A DNA stretch of 14,320 nt from an uncultured Gemella sp. (GTDB taxonomy: Bacteria; Bacillota; Bacilli; Staphylococcales; Gemellaceae). Position 1 is the stretch's first letter. Each line of letters begins with the position of its first letter. A program made the position numbers and the translations under genes. The notes beneath the pieces were generated by a model. It was not told the DNA's origin, did no database searches, and worked only from the letters and a program-made list of their open reading frames with translations. Location: assembly GCA_927911745.1 (NCBI GenBank), contig CAKMQF010000063.1:1-14320 (forward strand), given 5' to 3'. Shown here one piece after another: positions 1 to 6,461 of the stretch.

Positions 1-255
1 AAAATCCATTATAGTTACATCATAACCTTTTATAGCAAAAACTGGGCCTTGCTGACCACCACCACAAGCTAAACCTAATATCTTTTTTCCGTTTGCTTTT
101 TCAAACCATTCTTTTGGAACTTTTTTCCCAACAGTTAATGCAACAGAAATTGGATTATTTCTAGCTTCTTCTAATTCTTCATGTGTCAATGGCTCAGTAT
201 AGGCATTTTTTACATTATTCCATCTATCTTCATTTAATTTTATATAATCGTTCAT
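1..255 (-). CDS. Class I SAM-dependent methyltransferase, N-terminal part (runs off the left edge)
   Basis: Eighty-five codons are visible from an ATG at 255-253, and the frame stays open to the window edge, so the C-terminal part is missing. The ATG follows a GAGGGG ribosome site about 7 bases upstream. Residues around 60-72 read KKILGLACGGGQQGP, which is the glycine-rich SAM-binding motif I of Rossmann-fold methyltransferases, followed by a hydrophobic strand ending in an acidic residue (YDVTIMD). The start MNDYIKLNEDRW is typical of small-molecule methyltransferases of this group. The substrate cannot be told. It lies 62 bases downstream of the SAP/DUF6434 gene on the same strand and may be co-transcribed with it. 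I regard it as flanking chromosome rather than part of the toxin array. Confidence 0.8.
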   Translation of the reverse strand, partial: MNDYIKLNEDRWNNVKNAYTEPLTHEELEEARNNPISVALTVGKKVPKEWFEKANGKKILGLACGGGQQGPVFAIKGYDVTIMDF

Positions 256-316
256 CTTATAATCCCCTCATAATTTTTTAGATGTGAGCTATCGTTAAAA
301 AGTATCCGATATATTT

Positions 317-934
317 TTACTTACGGTACTCCTCTAATTTGTACCCATATTCATTCAGAAGTTGTTTTGAATAAATTTTTTCATTTTTTGAGTTTCTAAC
401 TTCTCTCCAAAGGATAGCTGCAACTTTTAACTTGTTAGAATAATTATTACTAGATTCATCTGCACAAAATTCTTTTAGAAATTGATTCCACTGACAAGTC
501 GAATTATCATACTTTGCATAATCTGATTCTCCATAATATATTTTTATCATATCTTGAATTGTAATTCTTTATCGTTATCACTTTTTACTTTTCTCCAAGC
601 CGTTGCCATATCAGCATTAAATTTAAATGGGCTAACTCCTGTTACAGCTGAAAAATAATCTCTAAATTTTTGGTTAAAGGAAAAACCACATTCAAGCAAT
701 GATGTACTTAAAGATATTACTTCGGTATGTTTTTTATTTACTTTCCTCGTAGACTTTTCTATTCTATTCCCCTTGAAATATTGTTCAATAATATAATTTA
801 ATTCTTTCTTTGTACATCTATACTCTAGTCCAAGAGACTTACATATTTGTGAAAGTTCTTCTCGATACCAATAGTATTTGTTAAATTCTTCAAATGATTT
901 TATATTACTAAAAATCCGGTCGATTTTCTTTCAA
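317..934 (-). pseudogene. SAP-domain/DUF6434 protein, broken by two frameshifts
   Basis: The start is TTG at 934-932 after a strong GGAGG site. The first frame gives KENRPDF and then meets TAG, because a T5 run (910-914) should be T4. Restored, it continues FSNIKSFEEFNKYYWYREEL, a SAP-like helix-turn-helix segment. The middle frame covers about 110 codons and contains FNQKFRDYFSAVTG and FKFNADMATAWRKVK. A second lesion near 553-556 (AAG where AAAG would keep frame) separates the C-terminal 77 codons, with SDYAKYDNSTCQWNQFLKEF and NKLKVAAILWREVRNS. The order and motifs match SAP-domain proteins with a DUF6434 C-terminus, as I know them from streptococci and enterococci; their function is unknown. 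Both lesions lie in homopolymers, so sequence error is possible. Confidence 0.72.
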
Positions 935-1004
935 CAACTCACCTCCAACGTCTAAAACATTTTAACGATATCCTATGAATAAACCTTTATTTTTTACACT
1001 TTAT

Positions 1005-1055
1005 TTACTTATCAGGTTCAACTTTTGACATCAATACCACACACTCAACATGTCT
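1005..1055 (-). pseudogene. 3' remnant of a 23S rRNA uracil-C5-methyltransferase gene (RlmD/RumA/RlmCD family)
   Basis: The minus strand reads RHVECVVLMSKVEPDK and then TAA. HVECVVLMS is the characteristic C-terminal end of Firmicute RlmD/RumA-type rRNA methyltransferases. Upstream of it the frame stays open for about 17 more codons but shows none of the family's preceding sequence (no DQFPHT-type segment). The gene is therefore broken just before the last 15 codons. In streptococci the 3' end of this gene is a known attachment site for integrative elements using serine recombinases. A decayed serine recombinase lies 1.3 kb away, so the remnant probably marks an element border. Simple deletion is the alternative. 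Confidence 0.6.
1029..1052 (-). other. Candidate attachment site core in the rlmD/rumA 3' end
   Basis: The segment coding HVECVVLM is where homology to the rRNA methyltransferase stops abruptly. To the left lie the gene's own stop codon and flanking genes. To the right lie unrelated sequence, the 380-residue protein and the recombinase remnant. That is the geometry expected for an att site. No second copy of this core occurs in the window, so the pair cannot be confirmed here. Confidence 0.4.
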
Positions 1056-1136
1056 TGATAGGACAAACCAATACTCTGAAATGCCGCATTTCTTTTGGCA
1101 CTTTAATTAGATACTCCGAAACGATTTCTAAAAGGA

Positions 1137-2279
1137 CTATTGATAATCATTGCTTATTAAATCAATTGATTTTAGTAAATTATAAGAGTAATACCTTAAT
1201 GATTCACTGGAGTATGGGCAATTAGGTAAACGGGCCATCACCAAAGCAATACAGGCTTTTACAAGCAAGAGATAAGTATCATTTATTTGTAGATTGTTGT
1301 ATAGAGTTTCAGTCATAATAATATTTTGAGAGGCATCTAACAACAAAAACTCGATGAGTTTATTGAATTCTCTCTTATCGTATTTATTGTACAGTTTTTC
1401 GAGATTCTCTATAACAACTTTCATTGAATCTACAGATTCATTAGGCGTTAATACACAAAAATATGCAGTTTGTAATGATTTATCAGGAATAATGGCATAG
1501 ATTGATTGAAGTGGATTCTCTAACCTTTGAGGATCCATGGAAAAAAACATACTTCCACTAGCAAAAAAATCAGGAAGGAATTCTAAATCATAATACTTCA
1601 ATTCGAAATACTTGCAAAAATCAGAATAATTTGGAGTTTTCTTTTCAAGAAATATGTCATCAAATTTATTTTTTATAATATCAGAGTTATAGAAGCTCGC
1701 ATTTTCGCTTATTAGCTTCGTTGAGAGTTCCTGCTCGAATAAATATTGTGTCGCGTCTTCTTCTGATATTTTTTTAGAGTAAGGTCTACCAATGTTGATT
1801 TTTCTATTTACGCTCGGATTGTGAACTTCCGATTCCAACTGATAATCGTATATATAAGATCGATACAGAAATAAACATAGATAAGTTTCAAGATTCGTAT
1901 TAATATTTTTTACTTCGATTGCTTTAAATATATCAGTATCATGTTTCTTGCAAAATAATGGTTGAACTCCAGATTTCTTAATATGAGTATCCTTTACCAA
2001 ATCTGACACTCCTACATCATAACTATTCCCAACAATATGCTTTATATCAGTTGCATAGACCTTATTTCCACTTGCTATTTCTCTCAAAAATGATTTTGGA
2101 TAAGTGTGTGAATCTATCGCAACATCACCACAACCTGGAAAATGACATAACGTTCCAGATTTATTTTCTTCATAATACTCAACTTCGTTAAGCCTTAGAA
2201 ATATATTACTTTTCTGTTTATTGTTCTCCTGAATATAATTGTTCAGATAATTATCTACTATTTTTAACTCAGAATTCAA
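1137..2279 (-). CDS. 380-residue protein with HNH/zinc-finger-like motifs, possible nuclease or defence protein
   Basis: The frame is intact from TTG (2279-2277), which sits 6 bases after GGAGGTG; no ATG is better placed. The N-terminal third holds C45-x4-C50 (CHFPGC), SHTYPK with H58, and a later FCKKHD with C110 and H113, followed by IFKAIE. Two Cys pairs or Cys-His pairs around a central His resemble a treble-clef HNH fold, with metal binding by the Cys/His set. I recognise this arrangement from uncharacterised proteins but know no experimentally assigned family. The C-terminal 250 residues look alpha-helical, with no membrane segment or signal peptide. It lies between the rlmD remnant and the recombinase as probable cargo of the island. 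Being intact among broken genes suggests selection. Nuclease activity is an inference. Confidence 0.6.
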   Translation of the reverse strand: MNSELKIVDNYLNNYIQENNKQKSNIFLRLNEVEYYEENKSGTLCHFPGCGDVAIDSHTYPKSFLREIASGNKVYATDIKHIVGNSYDVGVSDLVKDTHIKKSGVQPLFCKKHDTDIFKAIEVKNINTNLETYLCLFLYRSYIYDYQLESEVHNPSVNRKINIGRPYSKKISEEDATQYLFEQELSTKLISENASFYNSDIIKNKFDDIFLEKKTPNYSDFCKYFELKYYDLEFLPDFFASGSMFFSMDPQRLENPLQSIYAIIPDKSLQTAYFCVLTPNESVDSMKVVIENLEKLYNKYDKREFNKLIEFLLLDASQNIIMTETLYNNLQINDTYLLLVKACIALVMARLPNCPYSSESLRYYSYNLLKSIDLISNDYQ

Positions 2280-2340
2280 AGTAACACCTCCATTTAAAAC
2301 AAATTAATTTAGAAATTAGTTCACAATTCTTATTATACCA

Positions 2341-2371
2341 AAAAAGCACAGAACTTACCTGCGCTTTTTTA
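2341..2371 (-). terminator. Rho-independent terminator after the recombinase gene
   Basis: On the minus strand, AAAAAAGCGCAG and CTGTGCTTTTTT pair around a 7-base loop with one G-U pair, and the second arm ends in a T run. It sits 10 bases after the recombinase stop codon and about 60 bases before the 380-residue gene. The near symmetry means it could also work on the other strand. Confidence 0.7.
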
Positions 2372-2381
2372 TTGCCTCCTA

Positions 2382-3549
2382 TCAAAGTGTCACGTCAGTT
2401 CCATCCACATATCGGACAACTACTTGCTCTCCGATATCAATTTTCTCAAGTAGCCCAACCATCTGCTCTGGACTAAATTCATTGCTATTGTCCCCAAGTG
2501 CTTCTTGTAAGATCAATGCTTTATATCTTTCTAATGGAGTTCCTATTTCGCCACTTCGTTGCGCATTCCTGCCTATGGACTGATAGCTCATGCATAGCCG
2601 TCAAGTAGGCTTTCTGCAATGTTTCCTCATCAATGCGTGAGTTGGTGCAACCTAACTCACCTTATTTCTTATACCTTGAACCACATTGCCATACAGCTCG
2701 CTTTCCTTTGATAGTGGTCCAATGCTTTCGTGCAAATGGTGAACTCAGACTCCACAAAATACCATTGACGAAAATGGATTACTTTCAATATTTTGTGCGA
2801 AGTTTTTGATACAGTTAGTTTGCTTAAAGACCTCTCTTCGTTCAAATTCTAACTGTGCCGCATCCCAAATCCAAGGTTCAATAATCGGTTCGTGATTGCC
2901 CCGACATAATACCGATTAGCATATCCGTTATTATCGGTCCGTTTCTTGTTCAAAAAGTCTCCTGTTACTATTTTCTGTAAGAGCAGATCCCCTTTATGCC
3001 TTTCATTATGGAACATTTTCTGAATGGAGCTTGGATACCAATTCGCCTTTCCTGATCATCGCCCCCCTCATAATTCAACCTTCTAGCGATTGATTCTGGT
3101 GTCTGACCCATTAGGAACATTTGAAAGATTCTCCTTAAGACTTGTGCTTGTTCTTCATTTATGATAAGATTGCCATCTTCATCCTTATCGTAACCCATGA
3201 ATTTTGTGGTATTTTGGCGATTGATGCCTCGTTCAAATCACTTGCGGATTCCCCGTGTCGCGTTCTCTGAAATAAAGCGCGATTCATCCTGTGCCAATGA
3301 CGATAAGATTGTTAGTAGAACCTCTCCTTTTGCATCTAGAGAGTCAATATTCTCTTTTTCAAAGGTAATGCCAACTCCTAGCTCTTTTAGCTCACGTACA
3401 AATCGTATGCAGTCTAGGGTATTTCTTGAAAACCGACTGATGAACTTAACAAGTATTCTATCAATCTTATCTTCCTTACAATCCTGAATCATTCGATTAA
3501 ACTCTGACCGCTTTTTGGTAGATGTTCCTGAAAACCCTTCATCCGCATA
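2382..3549 (-). pseudogene. Large serine recombinase, N-terminally truncated and multiply broken
   Basis: Reading right to left the pieces are: DEGFSGTSTKKRSEFNRMIQDC and ISRFSRNTLDCIRFVRELKE (end of the resolvase catalytic domain); SSLAQDESRFISENA; a TGA at 3240-3238 where RKRFERG would be expected; and MGYDKDEDGNLIINEEQA with a recombinase domain. A frameshift near 3060 is followed by WYPSSIQKMFHNERHKGDLL, then further frameshifts near 2905 and 2740, zinc-ribbon cysteines (FCGVC, QCGS, LGCTN), a TAA in the ribbon, and the C-terminal GEQVVVRYVDGTDVTL. The first roughly 70 residues, which carry the catalytic serine, are absent, so it cannot be active. Such proteins integrate elements into genes such as rlmD/rumA, which fits the remnant at 1005-1055. 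Its 5' end is replaced by toxin sequence. Confidence 0.85.
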
Positions 3550-3609
3550 GCTAGCATTGGGATCCTGGCCACGCTGAGCCGCTCCTGGATCCGTCAGAGC
3601 AGTGTAAGT
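3541..3609 (-). repeat. 69-bp fragment of an LXG-type toxin, copy of 10860-10928, fused to the recombinase
   Basis: These 69 bases match 10860-10928 with one mismatch. In the second location they code TYTALTDPGAAQRGQDPNAS followed by YAD, inside an LXG-type pre-toxin region. Here the reading frame passes straight from ...NASYAD into the recombinase (EGFSGTS). The two parents share TATGCGGAT at the join, so the crossover probably took place within those nine bases. The right end stops abruptly 14 bases after the next immunity gene. Confidence 0.85.
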
Positions 3610-3623
3610 AATAGATTTAACAA

Positions 3624-3947
3624 TTACTTATCCCATAATGAAGATGAATAGGGATGAGAAAATCCTAATAAATTAGCCAAATTCTCTGCTTCTACTGTAT
3701 CTTTAAGTATTTCTATAAACTTCTTAACTGCATCATCAAAATTATTAAATATCCAAGTTTCCCCCACGACATAAGAACGTTCATCTCTACTATTTACTTG
3801 GAATACACCATTCTTATAAAATAGATGTGTTGCCCAAGGTAATCTCTTTGATTCATCAAAGAGCACGTAATGTAGAGTCTGAAAATTATTCAATTTAATT
3901 CTCGATTCAATCTCTAACACATATTGTTTTTCTAGTTCTGCTCGCAT
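3624..3947 (-). CDS. Putative immunity protein, 'SPLWDK' group, copy 1
   Basis: This intact 107-residue cytosolic-type protein has no signal or membrane segment. It is a diverged paralog of the genes at 4303-4629 and 4984-5316. Shared features are LHYVLFDE (25-32), FYK...VNSRDER (to residue 57), a central NNFDDAVKKFIEIL helix and the end YSSSLWDK. The ending resembles proteins I recall as Imm59, but the family name is tentative. The ATG lies 2 bases after the stop codon of a TNT-like toxin tip (TAATAATG), and a G7 run takes the place of the ribosome site. Its position behind the toxin end is the main evidence for an immunity role; the predicted job is to bind and block that toxin. Confidence 0.7.
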   Translation of the reverse strand: MRAELEKQYVLEIESRIKLNNFQTLHYVLFDESKRLPWATHLFYKNGVFQVNSRDERSYVVGETWIFNNFDDAVKKFIEILKDTVEAENLANLLGFSHPYSSSLWDK

Positions 3948-3949
3948 TA

Positions 3950-4285
3950 TTACCCCCCCTTTAACAAGTTCATGGCTTTGTAATATTTAAGATTCGAGCC
4001 TAATTGTATCTGTGTTCCTCCACCTGCTCCGAAAACCATAGCTATCTCTCCCTTTCGAATATTTGAAAGAACATCTATAGGATTACCATATTTAGAAAGA
4101 CTCTTAGTTAAATATTTCCGTAACTCAGGTTAAGCATTATTGAAAGCCACTTCTATATTACTTCTTGTCAAATCATGTATCACCTCATATTTATGATAAT
4201 CTTGATATCCTCGCTGCGCATAAAGGCAGCCGAGACTTGTTGATGGAAGAGCTCGATAAAATTCAAATCAAATTTCACTTCCTTG
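3950..4285 (-). pseudogene. TNT-like toxin tip, copy 1, with internal stop
   Basis: The minus strand reads FYRALPSTS, then QDYHKYEVIHDLT, an in-frame TAA after FNNA, and finally KGEIAMVFGAGGGTQIQL followed by KYYKAMNLLKGG and a stop. An R-x-L-P stretch, a Y-x-x-Y-x-V strand and a terminal FG-x-GGGTQ are the C-terminal landmarks of TNT domains (tuberculosis necrotising toxin family, NAD+ glycohydrolases). Calling it TNT rests on pattern only. The N-terminal half of the domain and all secretion sequence are absent. It precedes immunity copy 1, and its right part lies in the 151-bp repeat shared with copy 2. Confidence 0.55.
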
Positions 4286-4317
4286 CTTTTCTAAATTTAT
4301 CATTATAGTTTATCCCA
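4167..4317 (-). repeat. 151-bp direct repeat, copy A (other copy 4848-4998)
   Basis: The two segments align without gaps and I count 12 mismatches by eye. Each runs from the last codons of an immunity gene (WDK and stop) into the following TNT-like tip (YHKYEVIHDLT). They record a tandem duplication of the tip-plus-immunity unit. There are no terminal inverted repeats or transposase, so this is not an insertion sequence. Confidence 0.9.
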
Positions 4318-4629
4318 AAGAGGTGAGGAATACATATAGCTTCCTCTGTTAGATATGTCCCTTCGACCCTCACGTACTATAAAGTCCAATATATTAAAGA
4401 ATTTTTTTTTAGCCTCAGAAAAATTATCAAATTCAAATGCTCTTCCAATTTTATAACCCCTCTCATCTCTGCTATTCACCATGAATAAATCATCTTTGTA
4501 AAATATATGTACAGCAAATGGTGTTCTATTTGTTTCATCGAAAAGAACATACCGTAAAGATATATAATTTTGTTCTTTTATAATACATTCTATTTCTTGT
4601 TTAAATTTTTCAATTTGTTCCGAATTCAT
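4303..4629 (-). CDS. Putative immunity protein, 'SPLWDK' group, copy 2
   Basis: This intact 108-residue paralog of copy 1 has LRYVLFDE at 25-32, SRDER at 53-57, a DNFSEAKKKFFNIL helix and the end YSSPLWDKL. Alignment with copy 1 needs almost no gaps up to residue 80, and then the sequences differ before the shared ending. The ATG (4629-4627) overlaps the stop of the preceding toxin tip as ATGA, with GAGGTG 6 bases upstream inside the toxin frame. Translational coupling of toxin and immunity is therefore expected. The stop lies inside the 151-bp repeat. Confidence 0.72.
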   Translation of the reverse strand: MNSEQIEKFKQEIECIIKEQNYISLRYVLFDETNRTPFAVHIFYKDDLFMVNSRDERGYKIGRAFEFDNFSEAKKKFFNILDFIVREGRRDISNRGSYMYSSPLWDKL

Positions 4630-4965
4630 TTTATCACCTCTTTTAATAAACCTAAATCTTTATAATACTTCAAAGAATTCCCTAGTTGTATCTGAGTTCC
4701 TCCAACTGCTCCAAAGACTTTTGCAATTTCTCCTTGTTGAATACTATCCAAATCTGACAAAGAAAATTCCCGGTTTTCTATCGCATCAATTAAACTTTCT
4801 TTAACTTCTGATGAAGCTGTTTTAAAACATTTATTATATTTTCTTATGTCAAATCATGTATCACCTCATATTTATGATAATCTTGATATCCTCACTATGC
4901 ACAAAGGAAGTCGATACTTGTTGATGGGAGAGCTCGATAAAATTCAAATCAAATTCCACTGCGTT
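4626..4965 (-). pseudogene. TNT-like toxin tip, copy 2, with several stops and a frameshift
   Basis: It contains RALPSTS, then two adjacent stops (TAG TGA at 4897-4892) where copy 1 has CAG CGA. Next come GYQDYHKYEVIHDLT, a TAA, a frameshift near 4830 (one T too many), and an open stretch TASSEVKESLIDAIE...SLSDLDSIQQGEIAKVF with the GGTQIQL ending and KDLGLLKEVIK. The ending is longer and better preserved than in copy 1 and reads into the immunity start. The family call is the same as for copy 1 (TNT-like, tentative). Confidence 0.58.
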
Positions 4966-4998
4966 GCTTTTCTAAATTTATCATTATGGTTTATCCCA
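4848..4998 (-). repeat. 151-bp direct repeat, copy B (other copy 4167-4317)
   Basis: Second copy of the tandem unit border described at 4167-4317, here joining immunity copy 3 to toxin tip copy 2. It carries the CAG CGA to TAG TGA changes. Confidence 0.9.
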
Positions 4999-5316
4999 CA
5001 AAGGAGAAGGATATTCCGGTTCCTCGTTAGTCATCACTTGCAACCTGTTATATTTTACAGTTAAATCCAATATCTCAAATAAGCATTGCTCTGCTTCTTC
5101 AAAATTTCTAAATGTTCTAATCTTTCCTATAATACTTGCCCTATCTCCTAAAGAATAAACTAAGTATACTTTTTCCCCCTCATCATATTCTATTCGCGTT
5201 TGCCAATCTTCTCTCCCTTTATTCCTGCCATTAAATACGGAGACTCTTAGCGTAGTATAATTCAACTCTTCAACTTTCTGTTGAATTATTTTTTTTTCAT
5301 GCATCAATTTATCCAT
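4984..5316 (-). CDS. Putative immunity protein, 'SPLWDK' group, copy 3
   Basis: This intact 110-residue protein is the most diverged of the three. It has LNYTTLRVSVFNGRN near 18-32, an inserted GREDWQTRIEYDEG segment, GDRASIIGK where the others have DERxYxxG, an RNFEEAEQCLFEIL helix and the end YPSPLWDKP. The ATG follows the TNT tip stop directly (TAAATG), with GGAG 8 bases upstream. Divergence from copies 1 and 2 suggests each answers a different toxin variant. The Imm59 label is again tentative. Confidence 0.72.
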   Translation of the reverse strand: MDKLMHEKKIIQQKVEELNYTTLRVSVFNGRNKGREDWQTRIEYDEGEKVYLVYSLGDRASIIGKIRTFRNFEEAEQCLFEILDLTVKYNRLQVMTNEEPEYPSPLWDKP

Positions 5317-5424
5317 TTATTTTATCTCCTTTAATAGTCCCATTTTTTCGTACCAGCTAACAGATGTTCCAAGTTTAATCTGCGTTCCACCACCTGCTCC
5401 AAAAACTTCTGCAATTTCACCTTT
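5317..5424 (-). pseudogene. TNT-like toxin tip, copy 3, last 35 codons only
   Basis: It reads VSKGEIAEVFGAGGGTQIKL, then TSVSWYEKMGLLKEIK and TAA, the same FG-x-GGGTQ ending as copies 1 and 2. To the right, at about 5424/5425, it passes abruptly into the beginning of a different immunity gene. All of the toxin upstream of residue KGE is therefore missing. It can only be a relic, kept beside the immunity gene that follows. Confidence 0.6.
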
Positions 5425-5587
5425 TGAAACAACTCTAGTGGTAATTCATACACCATTCGTTGTTCCGCAATACCTCCCTCATCCACGACAAGATAATATT
5501 GTTCGCCGTGTTCCAGATATGCTGACCATAACCTGCTACTTCCTCAAACTTGATAATATCTTCCCAAGTTAATTTACTGTTTACCAT
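5425..5587 (-). pseudogene. Truncated immunity gene, third copy of the 'LTWEDVIKFEE' family
   Basis: From ATG at 5587 it reads MVNSKLTWEDIIKFEEVAGY, then GQHIW, then a frameshift (TGGAACAC where the paralog has TGGAAACAC), then GEQYYLVVDEGGIAEQR and VYELPLELFQ. This matches the first 50 residues of the genes at 5600-5986 and 6084-6461, after which it is fused to TNT toxin DNA. The ribosome site is poor. It cannot make a full immunity protein and looks like the product of recombination between two cassettes. Confidence 0.75.
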
Positions 5588-5599
5588 ATCAAATCCATA

Positions 5600-5986
5600 T
5601 TAACTATCACTACTTGCTAGAATTTTTGACCCTTCTGGTAATAATTCTTCTAGCTCTTGACGGGTAAAATGCCTTTGTGCTGCGGTATTATTTTTTAAAA
5701 CCTCAATGTGTTTTCGCCAAAAAAGCTTATTTGCTTCCTCTTGTGACACATTAGATGGCCAAGCATCATTTTTCAGCCTAAAATGTAACTCTACTAAATT
5801 CTTTTCTCCGCTCTCAATCAACTGAAACAACTCTAGTGGCAATTCATACACCACTCGTTGTTCCGCAATACCTCCTTCATCCACGACAAGACAATATTGT
5901 TCGCCGTGTTTCCAGATATGCTGGCCATAACCTTCTACTTCCTCAAACTTGATAACGTCTTCCCATGTAATATTGGTAATCCCCAT
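5600..5986 (-). CDS. Putative immunity protein, 'LTWEDVIKFEE' family, copy 2
   Basis: This is an intact 128-residue protein with ATG 7 bases after AGGAGG. Residues 1-55 (ITWEDVIKFEEVEGYGQHIW, VVDEGGIAEQR, VYELPLELFQL) are nearly the same as in the upstream paralog. Residues 56-128 diverge (KNLVELHFRLKNDAWPSNVS, HFTRQELEELLPEG). I do not recognise the family. Its tandem position behind its paralog, which overlaps a toxin end, points to an immunity role by duplication. A constant N-terminus with a variable C-terminus suggests the C-terminal half sets toxin specificity (inference). Confidence 0.65.
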   Translation of the reverse strand: MGITNITWEDVIKFEEVEGYGQHIWKHGEQYCLVVDEGGIAEQRVVYELPLELFQLIESGEKNLVELHFRLKNDAWPSNVSQEEANKLFWRKHIEVLKNNTAAQRHFTRQELEELLPEGSKILASSDS

Positions 5987-6083
5987 CTTAGTATCCTCCT
6001 AATGATCTAGAGGTTATCAAAAGCGAAATGGTTAATCTTTATCTAGCGGGGACACGTAGTTATCTGGGAGTTTACCCTTCCAA

Positions 6084-6461
6084 TCAATCCATTTTTTTTT
6101 CTGCTAGAGGGATTAATTTTTCGAGTTCTTCTTGAGTAAAGTATTCTCTACTTTTAGGATTAGCTATAAGAGGGGTAAGTCCCTCCTCAATCCATTTTTT
6201 TTCACTAGCCTTTCTTTCTTCTTCGGTTGAAGGCCATTCATCATTTTGTAGCTTATAATGAATATCAACCATAGTTTTTGTCCCACTATCAAGCAACTGA
6301 AACAGCTCTAGAGGCAACTCATACACCACTCGTTGTTCCGCAATACCTCCTTCATCTGCGACAAGATAATACTGGCCATTATGCCTCCAAATCTGTTGAC
6401 CGTAGCCTTTTATTTCCTCAAACTTGATAACTTCTTCCCATGTTAATTTACTGCGTTCCAT
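6084..6461 (-). CDS. Putative immunity protein, 'LTWEEVIKFEE' family, copy 1, with A9 tract near the 3' end
   Basis: The start is ATG at 6461-6459 (MERSKLTWEE); it lies inside the last codons of the preceding toxin fragment, overlapping by 19 bases, with AAGGAGATG upstream. The longer open frame to 6548 is toxin sequence in the wrong frame. The product is 125 residues, with VADEGGIAEQR and YELPLELFQLL as in the paralog, and a tail REYFTQEELEKLIPLAEKKMD. The stop is set by a run of nine A (6092-6100). With eight A the frame would continue WIDWKGKLPDNYVSPLDKD to a TAA near 6040. Function is unknown; immunity is inferred from the overlap. Confidence 0.68.
   Translation of the reverse strand: MERSKLTWEEVIKFEEIKGYGQQIWRHNGQYYLVADEGGIAEQRVVYELPLELFQLLDSGTKTMVDIHYKLQNDEWPSTEEERKASEKKWIEEGLTPLIANPKSREYFTQEELEKLIPLAEKKMD

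Noticed and set aside
286..970. ATCGTTAAAA at 291-300 and its inverse near 960 as ends of a small mobile element
   Set aside because: The match is only 10-11 AT-rich bases, there is no target duplication, and the gene between them belongs to a normal chromosomal family.
1025..1225. Plus-strand open frame of 66 codons
   Set aside because: It covers the rlmD remnant and the 3' end of the 380-residue gene in antisense and has no ribosome site or recognisable motif.
3197..3487. Plus-strand open frame of 96 codons
   Set aside because: It is antisense to the recombinase catalytic region, whose minus-strand translation is plainly conserved.
4167..4998. Repeats as a CRISPR array or insertion sequence
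   Set aside because: There are only two 151-bp units with coding content, no short regular spacers, no terminal inverted repeats and no transposase.
4846..5064. Plus-strand open frame of 72 codons
   Set aside because: It is antisense to the 151-bp repeat and the third SPLWDK immunity gene; no start signal.
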